From contig NZ_CP022743.1 of assembly GCF_002257585.1 (NCBI RefSeq), forward strand, positions 1,550,001 through 1,614,000: 64,000 nt of DNA. The letters are read 5' to 3'. Positions 31,725-40,952 of the stretch are shown here, piece by piece; positions within the stretch are counted from its first letter, which is position 1; every line of letters begins with the position of its first letter. Position numbers and translations under genes: made by a program. This DNA is from Mucilaginibacter xinganensis (GTDB lineage: Bacteria > Bacteroidota > Bacteroidia > Sphingobacteriales > Sphingobacteriaceae). The notes under the pieces are model-generated. The model ran no database searches and was not told the origin of the DNA. It worked only from the letters and a program-made list of their open reading frames with translations.

Positions 31725-33461
31725 ATGCAAGAGTTAGACCCAGTTATTTTACAGAAGGCCAACGCATGGCTTCAGGGAAGTTATGACGCTGATGTTAAGC
31801 AACAAATTCAGACTTTATTGGATAATAAAGCATACACAGAATTAACCGATTCGTTTTACCGCGACCTGGAATTTGGTACAGGTGGGTTGCGCGGAACGAT
31901 GGGCCCCGGTAGCAACCGTATCAACAAATATACCATAGGGGCGGCAACGCAGGGTTTGGCCAATCACCTTAAAAAGAGTTATCCCGGCGAAAAAATTAAA
32001 GTTGCCATAGCGCACGACAGCCGTAACAATGCTGATCTTTTTTCGCGCATTACTGCGGAAGTGTTTTCAGCTAATGATATTTACGTATACTTTTTTAAGG
32101 CGCTTCGCCCTACGCCTGAACTCTCATACGCGGTACGGGTATTGGGTTGCAAAAGTGGCGTAATGCTCACCGCATCACATAACCCTAAAGAATATAATGG
32201 TTACAAGGCCTATGGCGCGGATGGAGGGCAATTTGTATCGCCAGAGGATAAGGCTGTAATGGATGAGGTTGCCGCAATCAGCAGCGTGGACGAGATAAAG
32301 TTTAACCGCGTTGATGCCAATATCGAGGAGATAGGCGAGGAGATTGATGAGCAATACTTGGCTGCAATAACCAAACTTTCGGTTTCGCCGGAGGCTATTA
32401 AGCGGCAGAAGGATCTTAAAATTGTTTATTCGCCTATTCACGGAACAGGGATAACTTTAGTGCCGCAGGCCTTGAAGCTTTTTGGTTTTGAGAATGTGAT
32501 TTTGGTTGATGAGCAAACTACCCCGGACGGTAATTTTCCTACCGTGGTTTATCCAAACCCGGAAGAAAAAGAAGCACTGACCCTTGCCCTTAAAAAGGCA
32601 CAGGAAACTGATGCAGACCTGGTGCTGGCTACTGACCCCGATGCCGACCGCGTAGGTATTGCGGTTAAGAATACCGAAAATGAATTTATATTGCTGAATG
32701 GCAATCAAACAGGGGCCATGCTGATCAACTACCTGCTTACCGCATGGGAAGAAAAAGGCAAGCTTACGGGTAAAGAGTACATTGTTAAAACCATTGTTAC
32801 CACTAACCTGATTGAGCAAATAGCAAAAGCTAAAAACGTTACGTTTTATAATACTTTAACAGGTTTTAAATACATTGGCGAGCTGATGACCAAATTTGAA
32901 GGGAAACAGACCTTTATTGGCGGCGGCGAAGAAAGCTATGGCTATTTAATTGGCGAACTGGTGCGTGATAAAGACGCGGTGGTGAGCAGCGCGTTTATTG
33001 CAGAAATGACAGCCTATTACAAAGATAAAGGCAGCAGCTTATTTGAGGCGTTGATTGATACTTACATAAAATATGGTTTCTACAAAGAGAAATTGATCTC
33101 GCTTACCAAAAAAGGTAAAACAGGTGCCGAGGAGATTAAGGAGATGATGGAGAAATTTCGCACCAATCCGCCGGTTACGCTGGGCGGCTCAAAAGTTACA
33201 ACACTTAAAGACTACGAAAAAGGCATTGAAACTGATCTGCTTACCAATACTACAAAAAAACTGGAGTTGCCAACAAGCGATGTATTGCAGTTTATTACTG
33301 AAGATGGCAGTATTATCTCAGCCAGGCCATCAGGCACGGAGCCTAAAATTAAGTTCTATTGCAGCGTAAACGGTAAGCTCGCCGGTAAAGAGGCTTACCA
33401 CGAAACGGATAAGCAATTGGATGAAAAAATCAGCGCTATAATGAAGGACTTGGGCGTATAA
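31725..33461 (+). CDS. Phosphoglucomutase/phosphomannomutase (alpha-D-phosphohexomutase)
   Basis: A 578-residue cytoplasmic enzyme that interconverts hexose 1- and 6-phosphates. The active-site serine is S151 in TASHNPKEYNGYK, the metal loop is DPDADRVG, the sugar-binding loop is GGGEESYGYL and the phosphate-binding loop is ARPSGTEPKIKFY. Length fits the long PGM2-like group. The frame is open from a TTG at 31680, but the ATG at 31725 starts a protein of normal N-terminus (MQELDPVILQKANAWLQG), so I chose it. It could feed glucose released by the alpha-glucan genes into central metabolism, although it is not linked to them as an operon. Confidence 0.93.
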   Translation: MQELDPVILQKANAWLQGSYDADVKQQIQTLLDNKAYTELTDSFYRDLEFGTGGLRGTMGPGSNRINKYTIGAATQGLANHLKKSYPGEKIKVAIAHDSRNNADLFSRITAEVFSANDIYVYFFKALRPTPELSYAVRVLGCKSGVMLTASHNPKEYNGYKAYGADGGQFVSPEDKAVMDEVAAISSVDEIKFNRVDANIEEIGEEIDEQYLAAITKLSVSPEAIKRQKDLKIVYSPIHGTGITLVPQALKLFGFENVILVDEQTTPDGNFPTVVYPNPEEKEALTLALKKAQETDADLVLATDPDADRVGIAVKNTENEFILLNGNQTGAMLINYLLTAWEEKGKLTGKEYIVKTIVTTNLIEQIAKAKNVTFYNTLTGFKYIGELMTKFEGKQTFIGGGEESYGYLIGELVRDKDAVVSSAFIAEMTAYYKDKGSSLFEALIDTYIKYGFYKEKLISLTKKGKTGAEEIKEMMEKFRTNPPVTLGGSKVTTLKDYEKGIETDLLTNTTKKLELPTSDVLQFITEDGSIISARPSGTEPKIKFYCSVNGKLAGKEAYHETDKQLDEKISAIMKDLGV

Positions 33462-33477
33462 CCCCACCCCGAATCTT

Positions 33478-33519
33478 AAAAACGCGATCTCGATTTTATT
33501 TCGGCATCGCGTTTTTTTT
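33478..33519 (+). terminator. Intrinsic terminator after the phosphohexomutase gene
   Basis: AACGCGAT (33481-33488) pairs with ATCGCGTT (33506-33513), extended by flanking A/T pairs, and a long T-tract follows. Confidence 0.9.
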
Positions 33520-33534
33520 ATTTGGGCTATTCCT

Positions 33535-33543
33535 CATCTTTGC
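33535..33543 (+). promoter_or_regulatory. -7-like box directly before the helicase start
   Basis: CATCTTTGC matches TAnnTTTGY at all fixed positions but the first and ends two bases before the ATG at 33546. A terminator lies just upstream, so a new promoter is needed here; the spacing implies a leaderless or nearly leaderless mRNA. Confidence 0.45.
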
Positions 33544-33545
33544 AG

Positions 33546-35447
33546 ATGTCCTATTTTAAAAAACTGCTTGATCTTTTAAAAATTGAGCGGGATGAAGATC
33601 GCAACTCCTATTTAAAGCTTACTGAAACATCATCTGTTGCCGACAGGCGGGCCAACGGCATTACCTGGTATCCAATCGCTATACGTGGAACGGAGCCCAG
33701 CCGCGGGGATTATTTAAGTGTTGAAGTGGAGCGTACCACGCACCAGGATGTTGTTCACCAGTTTAGATTTGGCGTACCCGCAGTATTGTTCTCGAACCAT
33801 GATCCTAAAAAGGACAGGCTGGAAGGTACCATTTCCTATCAGGGCGGAAATCGTCTTAAAATAACTTTGTTTACTGACGAGTTGCCTGAATGGGCGCATG
33901 CCGGTAAATTGGGTGTAGAACTGCTTTTTGATAACAATAGTTATGATGAGATGCAGAATGCCCTTAAACAGGCTACGTTATTAAGAGAAAAGCCTGAAGG
34001 ACGACTGATTAACATTTTGACAGGCGATAACCCGCCACTATTTACCGATGATAAAGAATATCCGGGTTTAACCGGATTAAATGACTCGCAACAATCGGCA
34101 GTGCGAAAAATTTTGTGTGCACAGGATTTGGCGGTGGTTCACGGCCCGCCGGGAACGGGAAAAACCACTACGCTGGTGCAGGCAATCAAAGCGCTGATAG
34201 CTCAAAATAAAGAACAAATATTAGTTGTAGCGCCAAGTAATACTGCCGTTGACCTGTTGAGTGAGAAGCTAAGCAACGAAGGGTTAAATGTATTGCGTAT
34301 AGGCAACCCGGCGAGGGTATCGGCCAAACTAACGTCGCTTACTTTAGACAGCAAAATGGCGGAACATAGCTATGTAAAGGATGTTAAAAAACTAAAGAAG
34401 CAAGCGTCGGAATATAAAAATATGGCGCATAAATATAAGCGCAGCTTTGGCAAAGCAGAACGCGACCAGCGAAAAGCTTTGTTTGACGAGGCGCACAAAA
34501 TAATGCGCGAAGTTGACAAAATTGAACAGTTTATTATTGACGATCTTGTTGCAAAAGCGCAGGTTGTAACTGCTACCCTGGTTGGCTCGAATCATTACAC
34601 AGTTCGCAATGTGAAGTTTGGCACAGTAGTGATTGATGAAGCCGGGCAGGCGCTTGAACCCGCCATCTGGATACCGATCCTGAAAGCGCAAAAAGTTGTT
34701 ATGGCCGGTGATCACTTCCAGTTGGCACCTACCATAAAATCAAACGAAGCTGCCAGGGAGGGGTTAAGTACTACCCTGCTTGAAAAATCTGTGGGCCTGC
34801 ACCCCGAAGCGGTTACCTTACTGGATGTGCAATACCGGATGAACAAAACCATTATGGGTTTTTCGTCAAAGGAATTTTATGGTAACCGTTTAAAAGCGCA
34901 TCAATCGGTTGCAAATCAATTGTTGTTCCCGGCCGATTTGCCCTTAACCTTTGTTGATACGGCTGGTTGCGGTTTTGATGAAAAGCAGGAAGGTACCAGC
35001 TCAACTAATCCAGAAGAGGCGGTGTTTTTAGTTAAACATTTAACGCAGTTACTTGCTGTTGAGCTAGGATCTTTTTTTGCTATAAGCCCTACGATAGCTG
35101 TTATATCGCCCTATAAAGAACAGATCCGGATGTTAAAAGAGTTGGTCGCAAACTCAGAAGAATTACAGTATTACGGTGACAATATCACTGTTAATACGAT
35201 AGATAGTTTTCAGGGACAGGAACGGGATGTGGTTTACATTAGTATGGTGCGCAGCAATACCAGCGGTGATATTGGCTTTCTTGCAGACATTCGCCGGATG
35301 AACGTTGCGATGACGCGTGCTAAGAAAAAGCTGGTGGTAATTGGTGATAGTTCAACGCTGGGGAATTTTCCTTTCTACAAAGACTTTATTGCTTATGCCG
35401 AAGCTGCAGGAGGTTACAAAAGTGCATGGGAGTATATGAATTTATAA
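33546..35447 (+). CDS. IGHMBP2/SMUBP2-like superfamily 1 helicase
   Basis: A 633-residue AAA_11/AAA_12-type DNA/RNA helicase of the UPF1-like SF1B group. The N-terminal beta-barrel precedes motif I GPPGTGKTT (G200-T208), motif Ia VVAPSNTAVD, motif II DEAGQ (364-368), motif III MAGDHFQLAPT, QYRMN, motif V NTIDSFQGQERDVV and motif VI MNVAMTRAKKK. A helical insertion rich in Lys (YVKDVKKLKKQASEYKNMAH) lies between motifs Ia and II, as in IGHMBP2 relatives. The ATG at 33546 is preferred to the TTG at 33522 because the latter lies in the terminator/promoter region. Biological role in bacteria of this clade is not defined. Confidence 0.9.
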   Translation: MSYFKKLLDLLKIERDEDRNSYLKLTETSSVADRRANGITWYPIAIRGTEPSRGDYLSVEVERTTHQDVVHQFRFGVPAVLFSNHDPKKDRLEGTISYQGGNRLKITLFTDELPEWAHAGKLGVELLFDNNSYDEMQNALKQATLLREKPEGRLINILTGDNPPLFTDDKEYPGLTGLNDSQQSAVRKILCAQDLAVVHGPPGTGKTTTLVQAIKALIAQNKEQILVVAPSNTAVDLLSEKLSNEGLNVLRIGNPARVSAKLTSLTLDSKMAEHSYVKDVKKLKKQASEYKNMAHKYKRSFGKAERDQRKALFDEAHKIMREVDKIEQFIIDDLVAKAQVVTATLVGSNHYTVRNVKFGTVVIDEAGQALEPAIWIPILKAQKVVMAGDHFQLAPTIKSNEAAREGLSTTLLEKSVGLHPEAVTLLDVQYRMNKTIMGFSSKEFYGNRLKAHQSVANQLLFPADLPLTFVDTAGCGFDEKQEGTSSTNPEEAVFLVKHLTQLLAVELGSFFAISPTIAVISPYKEQIRMLKELVANSEELQYYGDNITVNTIDSFQGQERDVVYISMVRSNTSGDIGFLADIRRMNVAMTRAKKKLVVIGDSSTLGNFPFYKDFIAYAEAAGGYKSAWEYMNL

Positions 35448-35944
35448 TTTTATCCCTCAATAATTGTTGTTTAAAAGGCCGTAACTCAAAAGCAATTTTA
35501 AGGGCATGAAAACAGTCGTTAGTGATACCTGTTGGGCCCAAATAATAATTAAAATCCCCGATAAATAATGTGGCTACTTCCGCCCAATATTTTATAATAC
35601 CTGCAAATACCCACACATATAAGCAGTGATAATTACGGTCTTATAAAAAAGAAGCCGGAAAATACCTCGCGTATTTTCCGGCCACAATTAACTTATTAAC
35701 TGCCTTATTATTATCAATATTGGTTAGCTCGATAATTCAGGTAGTAGTGATCTTGAAACGGCAAAGAAACGCTTATGTTTCACAAAATCATTGTAAATAA
35801 TTCGTTACGGTTAATTAATAATCTGTAATGCAAAAGTTACAGAAATATATTTTAGTAAAACGAAAACTTGCCGTAGGTTTATCGCCTTATTTACGTTGTC
35901 AAAAAAACGTACATTTTTAACTATTTAACTTATCTGATTTATTC
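35448..35944. other. Intergenic region upstream of the second susC
   Basis: A 497-base gap with no convincing protein gene. It contains a strong hairpin with a minus-strand U-tract (35641-35682). Between that hairpin and the susC start lies about 260 bases that could be transcribed from the minus strand. A TTG (35868-35870) and TTATTTACG (35887-35895) are a weak candidate susC promoter. A GTG-started 19-codon minus-strand frame (MKHKRFFAVSRSLLPELSS if GTG is read as Met) can be drawn near 35730-35790, but I would not annotate it. Confidence 0.4.
35641..35682 (-). terminator. Minus-strand intrinsic terminator without an annotated gene
   Basis: GCCGGAAAATAC (35654-35665) pairs perfectly with GTATTTTCCGGC (35671-35682) around a five-base loop. 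The T-tract (TTCTTTTTT) occurs only when read on the minus strand; on the plus strand the hairpin is followed by CACAATTAAC. It may still act on the helicase transcript, but its shape fits the end of a minus-strand RNA. Confidence 0.65.
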
Positions 35945-38900
35945 ATGAAAAAAATTCTACTACTGAATTTGTGCTTACTCCTTATAGCTACTACCCAGCT
36001 ATTTGCGCAAACTCAAACCGTAACCGGGAAGGTTACGGCTAAGGAAGACGGCTTGCCACTACCCGGGGTGTCGGTAAGCATTAAAGGAACAACAAACGGT
36101 ACACAAACCGACGTAAACGGTAAATATTCGCTTGCGGTCCCTTCGGGTGCGCAACTAACTTTTAGCTTTTTAGGGTACTCGTCACAAACGTTACCCATAT
36201 CAGGCAATTCACTTAATGTTGTGCTGGTAGCTTCCAGCCAGCAGTTGGGTGAAGTTGTAGTTACCGGAGCATTAGGAATATCCCGCACCCGCAACCAGCA
36301 GAGTTACGCAGCGCAGCAGGTTAATGGTGAGGAAGTAAGCAAACAGCGTTCAACTAACTTTATAAGCGGCTTGTCAGGCAAAGTATCAGGCTTGGAGATT
36401 CGTCAAAACAATGCATTGGGCGGTTCAACAAATGTTGTACTTCGTGGTACCAAATCAATTTTTGGCAACAATCAGGCGCTTTTTGTTATTGATGGTGTAC
36501 CGGTTGACAACACTAATTCAAACGGAAGCAATCAGCAACAAGGTGGTGGTGGTTATGACTACGGCAGCCCTGCGTCAGATATTAACCCTGACGATATTGA
36601 AAACGTGACTGTTTTAAAAGGCGCAGGTGCAACAGCACTGTATGGGTCTCGTGGCAGCAACGGTGTTATCCTGATCACTACCAAGAAAGCAAAAAAAGGA
36701 CTGGGAGTTATTGTTAACTCTACTGTTAGCTTTGGTTCGATAGATAAATCGACTTTTGCACAATATCAAAAACAATACGGTGCCGGTTACGGCCCGGGAT
36801 TTTACACCGGTAACATTTTTGGGCAAACAGGGGTTAAAGTGGCACAAACAGATGCTGATGCATCTAATGGTTCGGCTTTTGACCCTAATTTAATGGTTTA
36901 CCAATGGAATGCGTTTGATCCAACGTCAGCAAACTATGGAAAAGCTACACCATGGGTTGCAGCAAAAAATGACCCAACCACATTTTTTGAAAAACCGGTA
37001 TCAACCAATAACAGTATCATGATCACTAATGGTGGCGAAAATGGTTCGTTTAAATTGGGTTATACCAACAGCGATGAAAACGGCGTATTGCCAAATAGTA
37101 ATTTAAAGAAAAACCTGGTTGACTTTGCTGCTACTTACAATATCACACCAAAGTTAACCGTAGGTGCAAGTATCAATTATTATAACACCAACGGTACAGG
37201 CAGAGGCGGAACCGGCTATGATGGTACTAACTCTGATAACCGTAACGTAGTATCGGGTTTCAGGCAATGGTGGGAAACCAATGTTGACGTTCAGGAACTG
37301 AAAGCCGCTTACGAGCGTACCAAATCAAATATTACCTGGAATATGGCCGACGCGAGGCATGGAAATACTGCCCCGGCTTATTGGAACAACCCATATTGGG
37401 TAACTGATCATAACTATGAAACTGATTCGCGCAACCGGTACTTAGGAAATGTGAATGCTGCTTACAAGGCTACATCATGGTTAACCTTTACCGGCAGGGT
37501 GTCATTAGACACTTATTCAGCATTGCAGGAAGAGCGTTATGATGTTGGTAGTATAGGACTACCTTATTATTCACGTACCAATCAAAACTACTCCGAAACA
37601 AATTTTGATTTGTTGGCTAATGTGGACAAAAATTTAGGGAACGACTTTAATTTGAAGGCGGTATTGGGTACTAACATCAGGAAAAATAATTTTAACAGCA
37701 TTTTTGCCAGCACCAACGGTGGTTTAATTATCCCTGGTTTGTATTCCCTTTCAAACACGCTGAATTCACCACTGTCGCCAACTGAGATTTACCAAAGAAG
37801 AGAAGTTGACGGTGTTTTTGGAGGTGCTACCCTTACCTGGAAAAATTTATTAACCATAGATGGAACCATAAGAAGAGATGAGTCATCAACTTTGCCATCA
37901 GCTAACAATAAATATTACTATCCGTCAGTATCTGCAGGCTTTATTTTCTCGGAACTGCTTAAACAATACACCTGGTTGTCATACGGAAAATTAAGGGCCA
38001 GCTACGCTCAGGTGGGTGCTGACGCGCCTATATACAGCGTTAACGATACCTACACCATCATTCCGCCTTTTGGTTCAAACCCGCAAACGGTTGCAAATGC
38101 TACCAAAAACAATAATAACTTAAAACCTGAGCAAACCAAAAGTAAGGAAATTGGTCTGGAGTTGTCGTTCTTCAACAACCGTTTAGGTTTTGACGGCAGT
38201 TACTACGTAACCAATACATTTAATGAAATTTTACCTGTAAACATATCAGGCGCTACCGGCTACACTGCTGAGTATTTAAACGCAGGTAATGTTCGTAACA
38301 AAGGCTTTGAACTTTCAGTAAATGGTACCCCGGTAAGAACAAAAGATTTTAACTGGAAAATTAATGTGAATTTTACCCGCAACCGCAACGAGGTTACTTC
38401 CCTGTTTAAAGATGCAACCGGTAACGAGGCACAAAATCTTCAGTTAGGAAGCTTCCAGAACGGAGAAACCTTAAACGCTCCGCTTCACGGATCGTTGGGC
38501 ACAATCAGGGGAACAGATTATACTTATTATAAAAACGGACAGCCAATTGTAGGCGCCGACGGACAATATGTGTTAACAGCTACTGCTAACCACGATATTG
38601 GAAATACCAATCCTGATTGGACGGGGGGTATCAATAACAACTTTACTTACAAAGGTTTCAACCTGAGCTTCCTGATCGACATCCGTAAAGGCGGTTCAGT
38701 ATTCTCAAATGACCTTGCTTATGGCTTAGCCGACGGTATTTATCCGTTAACCGCATATACCAATGATTTAGGTAACCCTGTTCGCAGCCCGCTTACAACA
38801 GGTTCAAACAGCGGTGGTTTTATTCGCCCGGGCGTTACAGCCGACGGACAACCTAATACCGTTCGTGTACCTGGCGGCCCTTACGGATCATTTGGTGACG

Positions 38901-39184
38901 GTGCCGGTTTGTTACCGTTAAAAGCATTTGTGTACGACGCCAGCTTTATAAAACTGCGTGAAGCAATTTTGGGCTATACGTTACCCGGAAGTGCATTAGG
39001 AAAACTTGGCCCTGTAAAAGAAGTTACTTTCCAGCTTATTGGGCGTAACTTATGGATCATCCACAAAAACCTTCCTTATGCCGACCCTGAAGAAGGTTTA
39101 TCAGCAGGTAACCTGCAGGGGATCCAGGAAGGTGCTTACCCAACTGTACGTACCATTTCATTTAACTTAAAACTACGTTTCTAA
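35945..39184 (+). CDS. SusC/RagA-family TonB-linked outer membrane protein (second pair)
   Basis: A 1079-residue outer-membrane transporter. The signal peptide ends LFAQ; the carboxypeptidase-regulatory-like domain reads TVTGKVTAKEDGLPLPGVSV. The plug has ALFVIDGVPVDN and the hallmark LYGSRGSNGVILITT, preceded by a Gly/Gln-rich insert (SNQQQGGGGYDYG). The barrel ends TISFNLKLRF with aromatic C-terminal Phe. No STN domain is present. It is 100 residues longer than the SusC of the first locus and belongs to a different subgroup, as does its SusD. susD starts 13 bases downstream. No carbohydrate enzyme is attached, so the substrate is unknown and may be a peptide, glycan or other large nutrient. 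Confidence 0.95.
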   Translation: MKKILLLNLCLLLIATTQLFAQTQTVTGKVTAKEDGLPLPGVSVSIKGTTNGTQTDVNGKYSLAVPSGAQLTFSFLGYSSQTLPISGNSLNVVLVASSQQLGEVVVTGALGISRTRNQQSYAAQQVNGEEVSKQRSTNFISGLSGKVSGLEIRQNNALGGSTNVVLRGTKSIFGNNQALFVIDGVPVDNTNSNGSNQQQGGGGYDYGSPASDINPDDIENVTVLKGAGATALYGSRGSNGVILITTKKAKKGLGVIVNSTVSFGSIDKSTFAQYQKQYGAGYGPGFYTGNIFGQTGVKVAQTDADASNGSAFDPNLMVYQWNAFDPTSANYGKATPWVAAKNDPTTFFEKPVSTNNSIMITNGGENGSFKLGYTNSDENGVLPNSNLKKNLVDFAATYNITPKLTVGASINYYNTNGTGRGGTGYDGTNSDNRNVVSGFRQWWETNVDVQELKAAYERTKSNITWNMADARHGNTAPAYWNNPYWVTDHNYETDSRNRYLGNVNAAYKATSWLTFTGRVSLDTYSALQEERYDVGSIGLPYYSRTNQNYSETNFDLLANVDKNLGNDFNLKAVLGTNIRKNNFNSIFASTNGGLIIPGLYSLSNTLNSPLSPTEIYQRREVDGVFGGATLTWKNLLTIDGTIRRDESSTLPSANNKYYYPSVSAGFIFSELLKQYTWLSYGKLRASYAQVGADAPIYSVNDTYTIIPPFGSNPQTVANATKNNNNLKPEQTKSKEIGLELSFFNNRLGFDGSYYVTNTFNEILPVNISGATGYTAEYLNAGNVRNKGFELSVNGTPVRTKDFNWKINVNFTRNRNEVTSLFKDATGNEAQNLQLGSFQNGETLNAPLHGSLGTIRGTDYTYYKNGQPIVGADGQYVLTATANHDIGNTNPDWTGGINNNFTYKGFNLSFLIDIRKGGSVFSNDLAYGLADGIYPLTAYTNDLGNPVRSPLTTGSNSGGFIRPGVTADGQPNTVRVPGGPYGSFGDGAGLLPLKAFVYDASFIKLREAILGYTLPGSALGKLGPVKEVTFQLIGRNLWIIHKNLPYADPEEGLSAGNLQGIQEGAYPTVRTISFNLKLRF

Positions 39185-39197
39185 TCAATATATAGAT

Positions 39198-40670
39198 ATG
39201 AAAAAAAGAATATTAATTTTTGCATCCCTGCTAACCCTGGCGGCTTGCAAAAAGGATCTGACAAGTTTAAATGTCGATCCGAAAAACCCTTCCTCAGTGC
39301 CGTCATACTCGTTATTTACCGAGGCTGAAAGGTTATTGACCAACACTGTAACTTCGCCAAGCGTGAACCTGAACATATTCCGTTTAATTGAACAGCAGTG
39401 GACAGAAACGCAGTACTTAAATGAAACCCAATACCAGATAAGCTACCGTAAGCAACCTGACGGGATCTGGACCGCATTTTATACCAATACTTTGCAAAAC
39501 TTCGAGAAGTCGAAACAGGCGATGAAAGTTGATGTAAAAGATGCAGGAACTTTAAAAAACGAAACGGCTATTGCCGATATCCTGCAGGTTTATAGTTATT
39601 ACTACCTGGTTACTACCTTTGGAAACATTCCATATACACAGGCTTTGGACATAACTAAACCTTTCCCTAAGTATGATGATGCAAAAACTGTTTATTCTGC
39701 TCTTTTAACGCGTCTTGATGCAGATATTGCAGCTTTGGACCCGGGAGCCGGCAGTATAGGCGGCGCTGATATCATTTATGGCGGCGATGTTACCAAATGG
39801 AAATTATTTGCAAATACATTTAAGCTGAAAATGGGGATAACCATTGCCGATTCAGACCCCGCAACTGCAAAAACAACAGTTGAAGCAGCCGTAGCTGCCG
39901 GTGTTTTTAAATCGAATGATGATAATGCTTCGTTTCAGTACGTAGCAAGCCCTCCAAACACCAACCCTATCTGGGTTAACCTGGTGCAAAGCGGCAGGCA
40001 TGATTTTGTTGGCACAAGCCAGTTCATTGATCTGCTGAATCCTAACAAAGCTACACAGGACCCAAGATTGCCGTACTTTTTCGCAAAAAGCGCTTCAAAC
40101 AGTATTTATGAAGGTGCTGACAATGGTACAGGCGACGGTTCACTTGCGTTTTCAGATTATTCATTGCCGGGAGGCCCCTTGTTAACGCCGAATGCTACAG
40201 GGACATTAACCAATCCTGACTTCCCTGCTTTATTGCTGGATTATTCTGAAACAGAATTTAACCTTGCAGAGGCAGTAGCAAGAGGCTTTGCTGTTGGTGG
40301 CACTGTTGAATCACATTACGTTGCTGCAATTAGCGCTTCGGTATCTTATTGGACGGGTGCCAACCCAACACCGGCTTATTTAGCGCAGGCGAATGTAGCC
40401 TACGCAACTGCTCCGGGTACTACCCCGCTTGAAAAAATTGCCGGCCAGGAATACATTGCCCTATACAACAGGGGTTGGGATGCATGGATTGTAAACAGGA
40501 AACTGGATTATCCAAAGCTGGTTCCGCCGCCAAATGCATTCAGTGATTTCCCGGTACGTTTTACCTATCCTATAAGCGAGCAAAACATTAACAAGCCAAA
40601 TTATGATGCAGCTTCATCTGCAATAGGTGGCGACCTGGTGACCACGAAGCTATTTTTTGACATTCACTAG
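39198..40670 (+). CDS. SusD-like_2-family outer membrane lipoprotein (second pair)
   Basis: A 490-residue lipoprotein whose signal peptide ends LTLAAC, followed by KKDLTSLNVDPKNPSS. That N-terminal DPKNP motif, the segment EQQWTETQYLNETQYQ and the blocks LKMGITIADSDPA and LLDYSETEFNLAEAVARG are typical of the SusD-like_2 group. The C-terminus reads EKIAGQEYIALYNRGWDAWI and PISEQNINKPNYDAA. It pairs with the SusC encoded directly upstream. A terminator follows at 40692, making a clean two-gene operon. Confidence 0.92.
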   Translation: MKKRILIFASLLTLAACKKDLTSLNVDPKNPSSVPSYSLFTEAERLLTNTVTSPSVNLNIFRLIEQQWTETQYLNETQYQISYRKQPDGIWTAFYTNTLQNFEKSKQAMKVDVKDAGTLKNETAIADILQVYSYYYLVTTFGNIPYTQALDITKPFPKYDDAKTVYSALLTRLDADIAALDPGAGSIGGADIIYGGDVTKWKLFANTFKLKMGITIADSDPATAKTTVEAAVAAGVFKSNDDNASFQYVASPPNTNPIWVNLVQSGRHDFVGTSQFIDLLNPNKATQDPRLPYFFAKSASNSIYEGADNGTGDGSLAFSDYSLPGGPLLTPNATGTLTNPDFPALLLDYSETEFNLAEAVARGFAVGGTVESHYVAAISASVSYWTGANPTPAYLAQANVAYATAPGTTPLEKIAGQEYIALYNRGWDAWIVNRKLDYPKLVPPPNAFSDFPVRFTYPISEQNINKPNYDAASSAIGGDLVTTKLFFDIH

Positions 40671-40691
40671 TTATTATCAGCTATCAATTAC

Positions 40692-40722
40692 AACCCCGGC
40701 CGTAAAAATGCCGGGGTTTTTT
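40692..40722 (+). terminator. Intrinsic terminator after the second susD
   Basis: AACCCCGGC (40692-40700) pairs with GCCGGGGTT (40710-40718), followed by a T-tract. Confidence 0.92.
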
Positions 40723-40952
40723 GTTATATAATTATTTGTATTATTTCTGCTAAAAACTTGTATGATGACCTTTTAAGGTTGATTATTTGCATAAAATGAA
40801 ATATGTGATAAACTATTATTTAACTAATGCTTTGAAATTAAAATAGTTATATATAAATTTATTCATCCCTAAGTGAGCCAGATTGCAATCAAGTTAGCCT
40901 TGATTTGCTGTGACTATCCCTACCGATTGTTAACATATTTAACTAAAATCAG

